Assembly: GCA_003452915.1 (NCBI GenBank)
Contig: DMMZ01000026.1
Location: forward strand, 87,978-143,596
Reading direction: 5' to 3'
Length of the DNA stretch: 55,619 nt
Origin: Clostridiales bacterium
GTDB taxonomy: Bacteria > Bacillota > Clostridia > Oscillospirales > CAG-382
Shown here: positions 15,751-25,026 of the stretch, one piece after another
How positions within the stretch are numbered: the first letter of the stretch is position 1
Layout: every line of letters starts with the position of its first letter
Program-made: the position numbers and the translations under genes
Notes under the pieces: model-generated
Databases searched by the model: none
What the model was told of the DNA's origin: nothing
Seen by the model: only the letters and a program-made list of their open reading frames with translations

Positions 15751-18273
15751 ATGGCCAATATGGGGAAGATGATTGTTTTTGACGGAAACAGCATATTGAA
15801 CAGAGCTTTTTATGGAATCCGTCCGTTGATAAACAAGGATGGGCTACCCACCAATGCGGTTTTCGGCTTTGTTAATATAATTGAAAAAGGTATTTCCTCG
15901 CTCGGGGACAAGCCTGATTATGCGGTTATGGCTTTTGACATGAAAGCAAAGACCTTTCGTCACGATGCCTGCGACACCTACAAAGCAACCCGAAAAGGTA
16001 TGCCGGACGAGCTTGCTGTACAGCTTCCCTATGCAAAGCAAGTGGCCGAAGGGCTTGGTCTTGTAATTTTAGAAAAGGAAGGCTACGAAGCTGATGATAT
16101 ACTCGGTACGCTCTCCCGAATGGCAAAGGAAAACAGCTGCGAATGTATTTTAATTACAGGTGACCGTGATAGCCTGCAGCTAGTCGGTGACGGTACAGTC
16201 GTACACCTTGCCGCAACCAACGAGACCAAAATTTATGATGAAAAAGCGATTATAGATAACTATGGAGTAAAACCTGCTCAGCTTATTGATGTAAAAGCTA
16301 TAATGGGTGACTCCTCCGACAACATCACGGGCGTTCCCGGCATCGGCGAAAAAGGCGCATTAAAGTTGATAAACGAATACGGCAGCCTTGACGGTGTTTA
16401 CAAGAATATAGAAAAAATAACAGGTGCAGTTAAGGATAGGCTCGTTTCGGGCAAGGACAGTGCTGTTTTGTCACGTTTTCTTGCAGAAATTTGCAAGAAC
16501 GTACCAATTTCAAACAAGCTTAATGATTATAAATACAAAGACAAGGACAAGCCTTTATTAAACGAGCTTTTTACAAAGCTTGAATTCAAGCAGTTTATAG
16601 ACCGCTTTGAACTGACAAAGGAAGAAAAAAAGGCTGAAAAAGCCGAATTTATTGATGGTGATGTAAAGAATCTGACAGAATTAGCATCAAAAGGTAAAAT
16701 TTATATTCAAATTAAGGATGATAAAATTTTTGCAACCGATAAAAATGAATATATAACTGTTCCACTAGATAAAAACGTAAAAAGTATATTTGAAAATGAA
16801 AAGAACACAATTTGTGTTTGGTCGGTAAAAGAACTTTACCATATTTTAAGAGTAAAAAAAATAGATTTAAAAAGTGCTGCCGATGACCTTTCCTTGCTCG
16901 GATATGTTCTTTACCCTGCTGATAACGGTGTTTCATTTGAAAAACTTGCTTTGATGTATCTAGGGATTTCCTCACACGAAATTGATGTCACGCTTTTTCC
17001 TGCACTGCTCGAGAAAATGCTTGAAAAAGCAGAAGAAAACAATCAGATTTCACTATATAAAGATTTAGAGCTTCCACTTTCTCTTGTACTCGCAAAAATG
17101 GAAGCAATCGGTTTTTCGGTGGATAAAAAAGGCTTGGAGGATTATTTAGATACTCTTTCCGCATGGTTAAAGCAGACCGAACGCAGTATTTTTGCCGAGG
17201 TTGGCAGAGAATTCAATATTAATTCACCAAAACAGTTGGGAACCGTACTTTTCGAAGAGCTTCACCTTCCGCATTTTAAAAAGACAAAAAGCGGTTATTC
17301 CACCGATGTCGAGGTGCTGGAAAAGCTCCGCTTTCATAAGCCCGAGGTTATTGAACCGATTTTATATTACCGAACGGTTCAGAAGCTGAAAAGTACCTAT
17401 TGCGAAGGACTTTTAAAAGTTATTTCGTCTGATGACGGTAGGATACACACCACATTTAAACAAACACAAACTATGACAGGAAGATTATCATCTGTTGAGC
17501 CTAATTTGCAGAACATCCCTGTGCGACAGGAGATGGGTAAGGAATTACGCCGTTTCTTTGTTGCAAAAGAAGGACATGTTCTTATAGATGCTGACTACTC
17601 ACAGATTGAACTTCGTGTTCTGGCTCATATTTCGGGAGACGAAACACTTATAGACGCATTTTTAAATAACGAAGATATCCATACGCTCACAGCCTCGCAG
17701 GTTTTCGGTGTTCCGTTTAATATGGTAACTAGCGAGATGCGTAAACGTGCAAAAGCGGTAAACTTCGGTATTGTGTACGGTATCGGTGATTTTTCACTCG
17801 CCGAGGATATCGGAGTTTCCCGTAAGGAAGCTAAAGCATATATCGAGGGCTATTTCGCTAAATATCCCGAAGTTAAAAATTATATGACCAATATAATAGC
17901 TTCTTCAAAACAAGCCGGTTTTGTAACAACCTTACTTGGCAGACGACGTTATATACCCGATATAACCTCACCGAAAGCGCAGATTCGTGCCTTTGGCGAA
18001 CGTGTTGCGATGAACACACCTATTCAGGGCAGTGCTGCGGATATTATAAAAAAAGCTATGATCGACACCGAAAAAGCGCTTACCGAAGCAGGACTTGCTT
18101 CAAGATTGATATTGCAGATCCACGATGAACTTATCGTCGAAGCTCCCGAAAACGAAGCTTTAAAAGCAGCAGAAATATTGAAAAATTCCATGGAAAATGC
18201 ATACAAAATGAGTGTTCCGCTTTCTGTTGACGCTCATATCGGAAAGACATGGTATGATGCAAAAGGAAATTAA
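15751..18273 (+). CDS. polA: DNA polymerase I
   Basis: An 840-residue family A polymerase for Okazaki-fragment processing and repair. Residues 1-290 are the 5'-3' exonuclease with GDSSDNITGVPGIGEKGA as its helix-hairpin-helix. The middle (about 300-470) is the 3'-5' exonuclease fold but lacks the DxE metal motif, so proofreading is probably lost, as in Bacillus enzymes. The polymerase has motif A DADYSQIELR (Asp about 613), motif B RKRAKAVNFGIVYGIG and motif C HDE (about 791-793). GGGAG lies upstream of ATG 15751; ATG 15760 is an alternative. The 3' end overlaps the next gene. Confidence 0.96.
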   Translation: MANMGKMIVFDGNSILNRAFYGIRPLINKDGLPTNAVFGFVNIIEKGISSLGDKPDYAVMAFDMKAKTFRHDACDTYKATRKGMPDELAVQLPYAKQVAEGLGLVILEKEGYEADDILGTLSRMAKENSCECILITGDRDSLQLVGDGTVVHLAATNETKIYDEKAIIDNYGVKPAQLIDVKAIMGDSSDNITGVPGIGEKGALKLINEYGSLDGVYKNIEKITGAVKDRLVSGKDSAVLSRFLAEICKNVPISNKLNDYKYKDKDKPLLNELFTKLEFKQFIDRFELTKEEKKAEKAEFIDGDVKNLTELASKGKIYIQIKDDKIFATDKNEYITVPLDKNVKSIFENEKNTICVWSVKELYHILRVKKIDLKSAADDLSLLGYVLYPADNGVSFEKLALMYLGISSHEIDVTLFPALLEKMLEKAEENNQISLYKDLELPLSLVLAKMEAIGFSVDKKGLEDYLDTLSAWLKQTERSIFAEVGREFNINSPKQLGTVLFEELHLPHFKKTKSGYSTDVEVLEKLRFHKPEVIEPILYYRTVQKLKSTYCEGLLKVISSDDGRIHTTFKQTQTMTGRLSSVEPNLQNIPVRQEMGKELRRFFVAKEGHVLIDADYSQIELRVLAHISGDETLIDAFLNNEDIHTLTASQVFGVPFNMVTSEMRKRAKAVNFGIVYGIGDFSLAEDIGVSRKEAKAYIEGYFAKYPEVKNYMTNIIASSKQAGFVTTLLGRRRYIPDITSPKAQIRAFGERVAMNTPIQGSAADIIKKAMIDTEKALTEAGLASRLILQIHDELIVEAPENEALKAAEILKNSMENAYKMSVPLSVDAHIGKTWYDAKGN

Positions 18274-19843
18274 AACATTGGAAGAGGGGCTTAAAATAAA
18301 AGAGCTTAAAAATTTAAACGGAAGAAAAGCGAGAGTTCTACTCGTTTATCCCGATTATACAGATAGAGATTTAAAAGGTAAAATGAGTGGAGGTAGCTAC
18401 AGCGAGGGTTTGGCTTCTATTTCAGCTGTTTTAAAGCAGGGCGGACACAGTGTTTCGCTTTTGCACCTTTTATATCTGCACGAGGAAGAAGATTTTAAGA
18501 AAAAGCTGAGAGATAAAGGCGAATACGATATTATCGGCTTTTCTGTACGCACAACCGCTTTTCCCGATGCCCAGACATATATAAAGTGGACCAAAGAGCT
18601 TTACCCAAAGGTATTTATAATCTGCGGAAGCTACCACTGCACGCTTGTACCTGGCGATGTGCTTGCGGTAGACGGTGTTGATGCCGTTTGTATTGGTGAC
18701 GGCGAATATGCCGAACTTGAACTCTGCGACAAAATGAGTGCTGGTGAGGACTATACAAATACCGAAAGTTTGTGGTTTAAAGCAGATGACGGCAGTTTCA
18801 TAAAAAACCCCATCCGTCCGCTTTTCGCAGACCTTGAAAGATTACCTATCCCCGACTTTGACCTGTTTGATTACAAGAATCTTGACAGCGTAAAGGTCGA
18901 TACCGCCATAGTTATGATGAGCAGAGGTTGCTTTTACAACTGCACCTATTGCGGAAATTCTCAATTCCGAAATGTCTACCCCAACAAAAAATTGTACGCA
19001 CGCTTCCGTAGTCCGCAAAATGCTATTCTTTATCTGAAAACATTATTAGGTAAATATCCTAACATAAAATTTATCAATTTCCGAGATGCGATTTTTAATA
19101 TGTTCCCTGCTTGGTTTGATGAATTTATTGAGTTATATAAAAAAGAAATTCATCTTCCCTTTACCGGTAACGTCCGCTTTGATATCCTCACAGAGGATAC
19201 TGTACGCAGAATGAAGGAAGCTGGATGTTACACCATCGATATGGGACTTGAGAGTGGCGATCAGGAGATACGTTTTAAATATCTTAAGCGTTTTATGACC
19301 GACGAAATGATGATAAACTGTTCAGCTTGGTTCCATAAATATGGAATCGCACAGCTTACTTATAATATTATCGGACTTCCATATGAGGATATACACAGCG
19401 CTTTAAAGACAATTAAGCTCAACGCACGAATGAAGAGTGACCGTGTTGTGCCGAATATTTTTTACCCCTACCCTGGTACTGTGCTTTATGAAACGGCAAA
19501 AAAAGCAGGCTTTTTACCTGAGGTTATTACACCCAAATGCCGAGTTCCGCTTAAGCAAAAGCAGTTCCCAGAGCATGAGGTTTTGTTTATTGAAGCTTAT
19601 TTTATGCACTTTGTAAAGAGATATAAATGGGCGTTTGCAATGCCCGAATGGCTTGGAAAACCCTATGAAAAGTGGCTCGATTTTCGTGTAACAAGCCGTT
19701 TTGTTCCGCACAAATTTTATGTTTTTCTGCACGATATTTACGCAAAAGTTAGAAGTATCGCAAAAGATTTTCTTATAAATAAAATGCCAAAGCTGTATAT
19801 AAAATTGCGTGTACACAAGCATACAAAGAAAGCAGACAAATAA
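18254..19843 (+). CDS. B12-binding-domain radical SAM protein
   Basis: About 529 residues from ATG 18254, which has GGAAAG seven bases upstream inside the polA 3' end (20-nt overlap); longer frames back to 18212 have no such site. The N-terminal cobalamin-binding-like domain (about 25-160) contains GGSYSEGLASISAVLKQGG. The radical SAM triad is C226-x3-C230-x2-C233 in RGCFYNCTYCGN, which binds the [4Fe-4S] cluster that cleaves SAM. The C-terminal 100 residues are basic. Such proteins methylate or rearrange unactivated carbons in diverse pathways; the substrate here is unknown. It is tightly coupled to polA and rsmI but shows no obvious link in function. Confidence 0.85.
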   Translation: MMQKEIKTLEEGLKIKELKNLNGRKARVLLVYPDYTDRDLKGKMSGGSYSEGLASISAVLKQGGHSVSLLHLLYLHEEEDFKKKLRDKGEYDIIGFSVRTTAFPDAQTYIKWTKELYPKVFIICGSYHCTLVPGDVLAVDGVDAVCIGDGEYAELELCDKMSAGEDYTNTESLWFKADDGSFIKNPIRPLFADLERLPIPDFDLFDYKNLDSVKVDTAIVMMSRGCFYNCTYCGNSQFRNVYPNKKLYARFRSPQNAILYLKTLLGKYPNIKFINFRDAIFNMFPAWFDEFIELYKKEIHLPFTGNVRFDILTEDTVRRMKEAGCYTIDMGLESGDQEIRFKYLKRFMTDEMMINCSAWFHKYGIAQLTYNIIGLPYEDIHSALKTIKLNARMKSDRVVPNIFYPYPGTVLYETAKKAGFLPEVITPKCRVPLKQKQFPEHEVLFIEAYFMHFVKRYKWAFAMPEWLGKPYEKWLDFRVTSRFVPHKFYVFLHDIYAKVRSIAKDFLINKMPKLYIKLRVHKHTKKADK

Positions 19844-20694
19844 TGGTATCAGGATTCGAAAAGGGTGTTTTATATGTTGTTCCTACTCCGATAGGTAACC
19901 TCTCGGACATGACTTTGCGTGCAAAAGAGGTACTGGAAAACTGCCATTTTGTTTCTGCCGAAGACACCCGTGTCAGCGGAAAGCTACTATTCCTGCTCGA
20001 GATAAAAAAGCCAATGGTAAGCTACCATGAGCATAATAAAAATATAGTCGGAAAAATAATACGCGATCGTATTCTAAATGGCGAAACCTGCGCTTTGGTT
20101 ACCGATGCCGGAACTCCTGCAATAAGTGATCCGGGTACAGAGCTTGTATCGCTTTGTGTTGAAAACGGTATAAAGGTAATAGCGTTACCCGGAGCGTGTG
20201 CGGCTGTTACCGCTCTATCAGGTTCAGGACTGCCGTCAAGACGTTTTTGCTTTGAGGGTTTTTTACCCGATAATGTGAAAGAAAGAAAAGAATATCTTGA
20301 GAGTGTAAAAAACGAAAAGAGAACCCTTGTTTATTATATTGCTCCTCACGACTTGGAAAAAGCGTTGGAAGAAATATTAAATGTTTTCGGTAACCGAAAA
20401 TGCGTGCTGGCAAAGGAACTGACAAAGCTGAATGAGAGGTATATTTATTCCACATTAGCTTTACTGCCCGAAATATTACAAAACGCTGATGCTTCAATAA
20501 AAAAGGGTGAATTTGTTCTTATTGTAGAAGGTGCAACCGAAAACACTGATGAGGGTTGGCATGAGCTTTCTGTAGAAGAGCATTTAGCGCGTTACATCAA
20601 CCTTGGAATGTCAAAAATGGATGCTTGTAAACAGGTTGCTCGAGACAGAGGTGTTCCAAAAGGTGAGATTTATAAAATCGCAACAAATTTATAA
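19843..20694 (+). CDS. rsmI: 16S rRNA (cytidine1402-2'-O)-methyltransferase RsmI
   Basis: A 283-residue SAM-dependent methyltransferase of the tetrapyrrole-methylase fold that modifies C1402 in the decoding centre. The signatures are LYVVPTPIGNLSDMTLRA, SAEDTRVSGKLL, YHEHN, VTDAGTPAISDPG and the Gly-Ala rich ALPGACAAVTALSGSGLP. The start codon shares one base with the stop of the radical SAM gene (TAATG). The AKELTKLNE stretch and C-terminal helix fit the family. The transcript may run on into the leader RNA and cohesin-like gene, because no terminator is seen after the stop. Confidence 0.95.
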   Translation: MVSGFEKGVLYVVPTPIGNLSDMTLRAKEVLENCHFVSAEDTRVSGKLLFLLEIKKPMVSYHEHNKNIVGKIIRDRILNGETCALVTDAGTPAISDPGTELVSLCVENGIKVIALPGACAAVTALSGSGLPSRRFCFEGFLPDNVKERKEYLESVKNEKRTLVYYIAPHDLEKALEEILNVFGNRKCVLAKELTKLNERYIYSTLALLPEILQNADASIKKGEFVLIVEGATENTDEGWHELSVEEHLARYINLGMSKMDACKQVARDRGVPKGEIYKIATNL

Positions 20695-20713
20695 AGGAGT
20701 ATGGACATGAAAA

Positions 20714-20841
20714 GTTTGAAAATAAATTTTCAAACTACGGTTTTGTGCCTCTGACTTTATTGGAAAGTCATTACGGCTTTTGCCAAATCGGCACAATTCC
20801 CTCTGCTGGCGTAAACGCCAAGGAAAGGAAAGATCATAATC
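20714..20841 (+). promoter_or_regulatory. Repeated 5' leader element, copy 1 (before cohesin-like gene)
   Basis: The element begins with a perfect 9-bp hairpin (GTTTGAAAA at 20714-20722 with TTTTCAAAC at 20727-20735). TTGTGCC (20743-20749) can then pair with GGCACAA (20790-20796), enclosing GACTTT/AAAGTC and GGC/GCC stems. Next comes GGCG-TAAA-CGCC (20808-20819), then AAGGAAAGGAAAG and the ATG of the next gene. A purine-rich AAAGGAG (20693-20699) precedes it, as in the other two copies. Copies 2 and 3 are at 25218-25372 and 52087-52236. Confidence 0.7.
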
Positions 20842-22299
20842 ATGAAAAGAATAAGTGCGTTTTTATTAAGTGTTCTATTTATCTTAACAGCAGCCATGCC
20901 TTTACATTCAATGCTTACTGCCGCTGTTACATATGCCTTCGGTGTTGAAATATCAGCACCAGCAACGATTTTTGTCGATGACACCATTAATGTTACTCTT
21001 AAATTAAAAGATATTACAACACCTTTGGCAGGAGTTGAGTATGTACTTACATTCGATAATGAATTTCTAGAGCCAGTTATAAAGAATAATACAAATGATG
21101 AAATGAAAGTTTTCATGGCAAAAACACCTTCGGGCATCTGGGAGCAGATGTGCAGATACGACGAGGCTAGTTCGAGCTATTACCTTCGTTTCGTTGCGGA
21201 AGACGGAGGGACTGTTGACAGTAATTTAATTAAAACTGCTACCGACCTTGTTATAAATATCCCGTTCGTTGTTAAAAATGTTGGAAGCTTTAACCTTACT
21301 GTTAATAATACAGATAATTATGGCATAGATAAGAATTTGGCATTCTTACCGGGGTTGGGCAGCAGTATTTCCTTAACTGCGTCAAATGACTTAAATAGAT
21401 TTTCGGTCGATTTAGCTTTACCCGAGAATATTTATCAAGGATCAAAAACTAATCTTACCGTCACAATAACAAACAACAAAGATAACAGTGGATTAATAGG
21501 CACGGAGTTTAAACTTTTTTATGATAACACAGTTGTCAGTCCTGTTATAAAGTTAAATGACAACGAACAAATGAATGTCTTTCTTACACAAACTCCTGAT
21601 TCCGCTTGGGAGCAGATGTGTTTTCTGGATAGCACCAAAAGCTGTTATATAATTAGACTTGCGGCAAAAAATGTTGGATCGGTTGATAAGGAAATTTTGA
21701 AAGTCGGCAATCAAATAACGCTCACAATACCTTTTACCGTAACAGGTGAGAACAATGCGTCAACAACGTTTTCGGTAACAAACGAGAGTTGTCTTGCTAC
21801 AAATAATATCCCAAAGAGCGTAATCGGTTTGGGAAGCAGTGTATCAGCAATTATATTAACTGGTGAAAAAATTACTTTGGATACAAATAGTTCGCTTTCT
21901 CTCTCTGCTTTGGGAGAAAAAACCCTCCTTGGCGGAGTTAAGGAAAATACATCCATTTCCGTTATAACCTCTCAGTTTTTGAATACAGGTTTGATTATAA
22001 AAGGTTTTAACGGAAACGAAGTAACAAGCGGTGTTTGTAAAACAGGAGACGTTTTGTGTTTGTATGACGGTAATATATTGATAGACAGTGTTACTGTGAT
22101 TATAAAAGGTGATTTAAACCGTGACGGAAAAGTAAGCTCGGTCGATTATCTATATGTTAAAAGGGCCTTCTTGGGAACTATTTCACTGGACGATTTACAG
22201 CTTCAAGCAGCCTATGTCGCAGGACAGCCCAAGTTAACCGCCGCAGCTTACTTAATAATTAAACGGCATGTACTCGGTACATATAACATTTACTCGTAA
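20842..22299 (+). CDS. Secreted cohesin-like repeat protein with C-terminal dockerin
   Basis: A 485-residue exported protein with a signal peptide at about 1-32 (SAFLLSVLFILTAAMPLHS). Two tandem beta-sandwich repeats (about 34-185 and 192-345) look like cohesin-type domains: each has a YxLTFDN/FKLFYDN strand, WEQMC, and a closing GLGSS(I/V)S. A small beta domain follows (GGVKENTSISVITSQF). The C-terminal dockerin keeps one calcium loop, DLNRDGKVSSVD with YLYVKRAFLG, while the second (AGQPKLTAAAYLIIKRHVLG) has lost its Asp ligands. A protein with both receptor-like and ligand modules could be a small adaptor, but no binding is shown. It starts directly after leader copy 1. Confidence 0.72.
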   Translation: MKRISAFLLSVLFILTAAMPLHSMLTAAVTYAFGVEISAPATIFVDDTINVTLKLKDITTPLAGVEYVLTFDNEFLEPVIKNNTNDEMKVFMAKTPSGIWEQMCRYDEASSSYYLRFVAEDGGTVDSNLIKTATDLVINIPFVVKNVGSFNLTVNNTDNYGIDKNLAFLPGLGSSISLTASNDLNRFSVDLALPENIYQGSKTNLTVTITNNKDNSGLIGTEFKLFYDNTVVSPVIKLNDNEQMNVFLTQTPDSAWEQMCFLDSTKSCYIIRLAAKNVGSVDKEILKVGNQITLTIPFTVTGENNASTTFSVTNESCLATNNIPKSVIGLGSSVSAIILTGEKITLDTNSSLSLSALGEKTLLGGVKENTSISVITSQFLNTGLIIKGFNGNEVTSGVCKTGDVLCLYDGNILIDSVTVIIKGDLNRDGKVSSVDYLYVKRAFLGTISLDDLQLQAAYVAGQPKLTAAAYLIIKRHVLGTYNIYS

Positions 22300-22317
22300 C
22301 TAATTCATAATATCTAA

Positions 22318-22352
22318 GGGCGACTTCCCGTTTGGGAAGCCGCCCTATTTTT
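22318..22352 (+). terminator. Intrinsic terminator after the cohesin-like gene
   Basis: GGGCGACTTCCC (22318-22329) pairs with GGGAAGCCGCCC (22334-22345) with one internal mismatch, followed by TATTTTTA. Confidence 0.88.
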
Positions 22353-22366
22353 ACACGCTTTGTTAG

Positions 22367-24805
22367 TTAGTCGTAATATTGAACATACTCAAAGAAATTA
22401 AAATGTGCACCCGGATATAGCATACAGTTTACGCTATCCACACCGGTTACAACAACTATATCTCCTATTTCTGCATTTGCAGCAATATCGTGATTTATAT
22501 TGCCTTCAGTAGTTCCATCATGTAAACCGAAAACAAATCCATTTGTTGGAATTGTGGTGATAGAATTACTTCCGTACCCCTGCTCCATATCGGTTATTAC
22601 ATAAGCTTTCTTTGTGTCATCCCAACCCACTGCAATCGCAAGTGCCCAGTTAAGGTTTGCGTTTGTAGAAGTAAGTGTGTCGGCATAACCGTATGTGAAC
22701 ACGTTAGAGCTGCCTGTAATAACCTTTGTATTTATTAACGAAATCCATACAGGCGATGTGTGAGGAGAATCATATGCATAAACACTCAGCTCGTCTAAGA
22801 ATATAAATGTTCCTGCAAAGAATAAACGAAACTTGATATAACGTCCCGAATAACCGCTCTGTGTTGTGAGAGTATATTCTACTTCCTGATAAACATTATT
22901 CTGCAGAGTGGTGCTTGTAGTAGCTTCACCGACTTCATTGAAAATTGCACCATTATATGAAATAAGAATATCAACCGTTCCGGGAGCATAAATACCCCAG
23001 CCTGTCATGTTCATAGTAGAAACGGAAAACTCAGTCATTCCGCTCTTTACTGACCCAAGATCGATAACCGTATCCATATACGCAACACCGTCAATGTATC
23101 CTGTCGCTGAACTTTGTGTATAACCTGACCAAGCTGCATCAAACGGTGAATTTGTTGTATCAAAAACTCCGTCAGTGAGCTCATAATCACTGTCGGGATA
23201 TGAAGCACTTGCATTAATGTTTGTATAAGTGCAGCTAAGCACAAGGTTTCCGAAAATAGTTCCGCTTAAACCGAGTGAAGCGGAGAGCTTATTTCCAATA
23301 GCTGCAAAGTCATCCTTTGTTGCAGTTTGATCGACTAAAACTGCAAGAGCATCGTCATATGCAAAAGCAATTACCGCAAGTGCTGAATCGCTGTAATCAG
23401 ATGCGGCAATACTATCAGCAGTTGTTATTACAGCACTTATGGCATACCATGCATCAAGTGCATCCTGTAGCTTCATAATTGCTCGGGTGTAATCGCCTTT
23501 CATTGAAGTATTGCTCGCCAATACTGCTGCACCATCATCATATGCCGCCTGAACCAGGGCTACATTGTCAGATGCAAGTACGGTTGCCGCCTCATTAACA
23601 AGAGCGGTAAGAGTCGTTACTGTTGCAGTCGGTATTGTATCTCTGTGAACAATCAACAACGAGTTTCCTACCTTTCGTGTCGAGGAAACTACAACTGAGC
23701 CGTTGAAGTTCATTTGTGTTGAGCCGCCGCCGTCTAAATTTACCGCCGTTACACAGCCCAAGTTTACGAATTTATCCGCAAAAGTTGATAAGGTAATATT
23801 CACGGTGGAACAGGCTAAAATAACAGTTCCGTCCGACTTGATACCAATACCTGTCCTTCTTGCGGTTTGAGTTGTAGAAAGTCCATATATGTATCCCCCA
23901 CTCGCAAGCGAGCTTGTTATGTTTGATCCATTTTGCACAAAGGGGATCGCTGCGGTGAAAAGTGTATTGGCACTTTCTATTGTATCTTTATAAGTTGAAT
24001 TCTGTTCGTTGACAGAAATTTCAATATCGTCACCCACTGCGATACCCGCAGCCTGAGTGTACATCGAAGAGCTGTTTATACAATAAAGAACAAACTGGTT
24101 ATCTGTAAACGACGAAGCATAAGAGTTTGTCCTGATTGCAGCGACCTCTGCTCTGAGTGTGCCGCCTATCGTAAGCTCGGTGGAGTCAACCTTGTTGCAA
24201 ACTATTTCAAGACCTTCTGTAGAAGAATCTGTAATAGTTCCACATGCGTTATCCCAATAATAAAATCTGTTGTCCCAAGTTGAGGAACGCTTGTTGACAT
24301 GTGCTATTGCTGAACCTCCGTTGTAATTAAACGCGCTGCCATTGACTTTCATTGAAATACCGATTGATGAAGTCACAAGGCTTGCGTTTCCATCACTTTG
24401 GAAAGCGAGTGCTGAACCTGAGGCTCCGATTGAAGTCTCATACAGCTTTCCGTTTCCTACAAATGTTCCGTAACCGACTAAAACACCGTAGGTTGCGGTT
24501 TCCATTGAAAAGAAATCGCAGTTTGTGCCACCCATAACAGTGTAGCCGTTATTACCCGCATCGGCTACATCCGTTGAAACAGTTGCACCTGTACCTGCAT
24601 TTTTACTGTACGCCATAGGAACATAGTCGCCAGTTTGAGGATTAAACGAAATGGTATAAAGTGACTGTGAGCTGCTGGAACTGCTGGTGTAGGTTACTCC
24701 GTCAATTGTTGTTACAACTGCATTTGCCTGCAACACCAACATCGAAAATAACATCGCAATGATAATAACCGCTGAGATGACCTTTTTTCCCTTTCTCGTT
24801 TTCAT
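22367..24805 (-). CDS. Secreted phosphodiester glycosidase (NAGPA-type) with helical and discoidin-like domains
   Basis: About 812 residues. ATG 24805 is chosen because AAGGAGAGG lies seven bases upstream and it starts a clear signal peptide (KKVISAVIIIAMLFSMLVLQANA); the frame runs on to 24874. Residues about 35-400 match the NAGPA domain found in phosphodiester alpha-N-acetylglucosaminidase and EpsL-like proteins (GGTNCDFFSME, GYGTFVGNG, AVNLDGGGSTQM). Next are two or three Ala-rich helical FIVAR-like repeats (about 405-530), then a beta domain with GRYIKFRLFF resembling discoidin/carbohydrate-binding folds, then a C-terminal beta domain. It probably removes a sugar-phosphodiester from a surface polymer; the target is unknown. 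Confidence 0.75.
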   Translation of the reverse strand: MKTRKGKKVISAVIIIAMLFSMLVLQANAVVTTIDGVTYTSSSSSSQSLYTISFNPQTGDYVPMAYSKNAGTGATVSTDVADAGNNGYTVMGGTNCDFFSMETATYGVLVGYGTFVGNGKLYETSIGASGSALAFQSDGNASLVTSSIGISMKVNGSAFNYNGGSAIAHVNKRSSTWDNRFYYWDNACGTITDSSTEGLEIVCNKVDSTELTIGGTLRAEVAAIRTNSYASSFTDNQFVLYCINSSSMYTQAAGIAVGDDIEISVNEQNSTYKDTIESANTLFTAAIPFVQNGSNITSSLASGGYIYGLSTTQTARRTGIGIKSDGTVILACSTVNITLSTFADKFVNLGCVTAVNLDGGGSTQMNFNGSVVVSSTRKVGNSLLIVHRDTIPTATVTTLTALVNEAATVLASDNVALVQAAYDDGAAVLASNTSMKGDYTRAIMKLQDALDAWYAISAVITTADSIAASDYSDSALAVIAFAYDDALAVLVDQTATKDDFAAIGNKLSASLGLSGTIFGNLVLSCTYTNINASASYPDSDYELTDGVFDTTNSPFDAAWSGYTQSSATGYIDGVAYMDTVIDLGSVKSGMTEFSVSTMNMTGWGIYAPGTVDILISYNGAIFNEVGEATTSTTLQNNVYQEVEYTLTTQSGYSGRYIKFRLFFAGTFIFLDELSVYAYDSPHTSPVWISLINTKVITGSSNVFTYGYADTLTSTNANLNWALAIAVGWDDTKKAYVITDMEQGYGSNSITTIPTNGFVFGLHDGTTEGNINHDIAANAEIGDIVVVTGVDSVNCMLYPGAHFNFFEYVQYYD

Positions 24806-24947
24806 TGTATACCTCTCCTTCATTTTACCGCTTTTTGTTAAATAAAACGCCCTTTCAAAACATCTTAAATACAAAGTTAGCGGTTTACGATAAGTTTCGC
24901 GCTGTTAACTAACGCAAAACAGCCTCTGCCCGCTGCGGGACATAGTT

Positions 24948-24976
24948 ATTTTATTCCATATGTCATTATTTGTCAA
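24948..24976 (-). promoter_or_regulatory. Predicted sigma-A promoter for the phosphodiester glycosidase
   Basis: On the minus strand: TTGACA (24976-24971), 17-bp spacer, TAAAAT (24953-24948). The resulting 5' UTR is about 135 nt and contains CCGC-a-GCGG and CTGTT/AACAG hairpins. Confidence 0.75.
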
Positions 24977-25026
24977 TATGTTTTTGATAATGTTTACAAT
25001 TAAAGGCTTTATTTTTTCAAATACTG

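Noticed and set aside
20707..20752. A 14-codon leader peptide (ATG at 20707 with AAAGGAG) in leader copy 1.
   Set aside because: The other two copies have indels that break this frame, so it is not conserved as a peptide; the hairpin explains the conservation better.
20757..21137. Minus-strand frame over the leader and start of the cohesin-like gene, with RGNC peptide similar to one at 51914-52198.
   Set aside because: The peptide similarity is explained by the shared leader DNA read in antisense; the rest is the shadow of the signal-peptide region.
24805..24940. 5' UTR of the phosphodiester glycosidase as a riboswitch.
   Set aside because: Several short hairpins are visible, but no known consensus and no second copy in the window.
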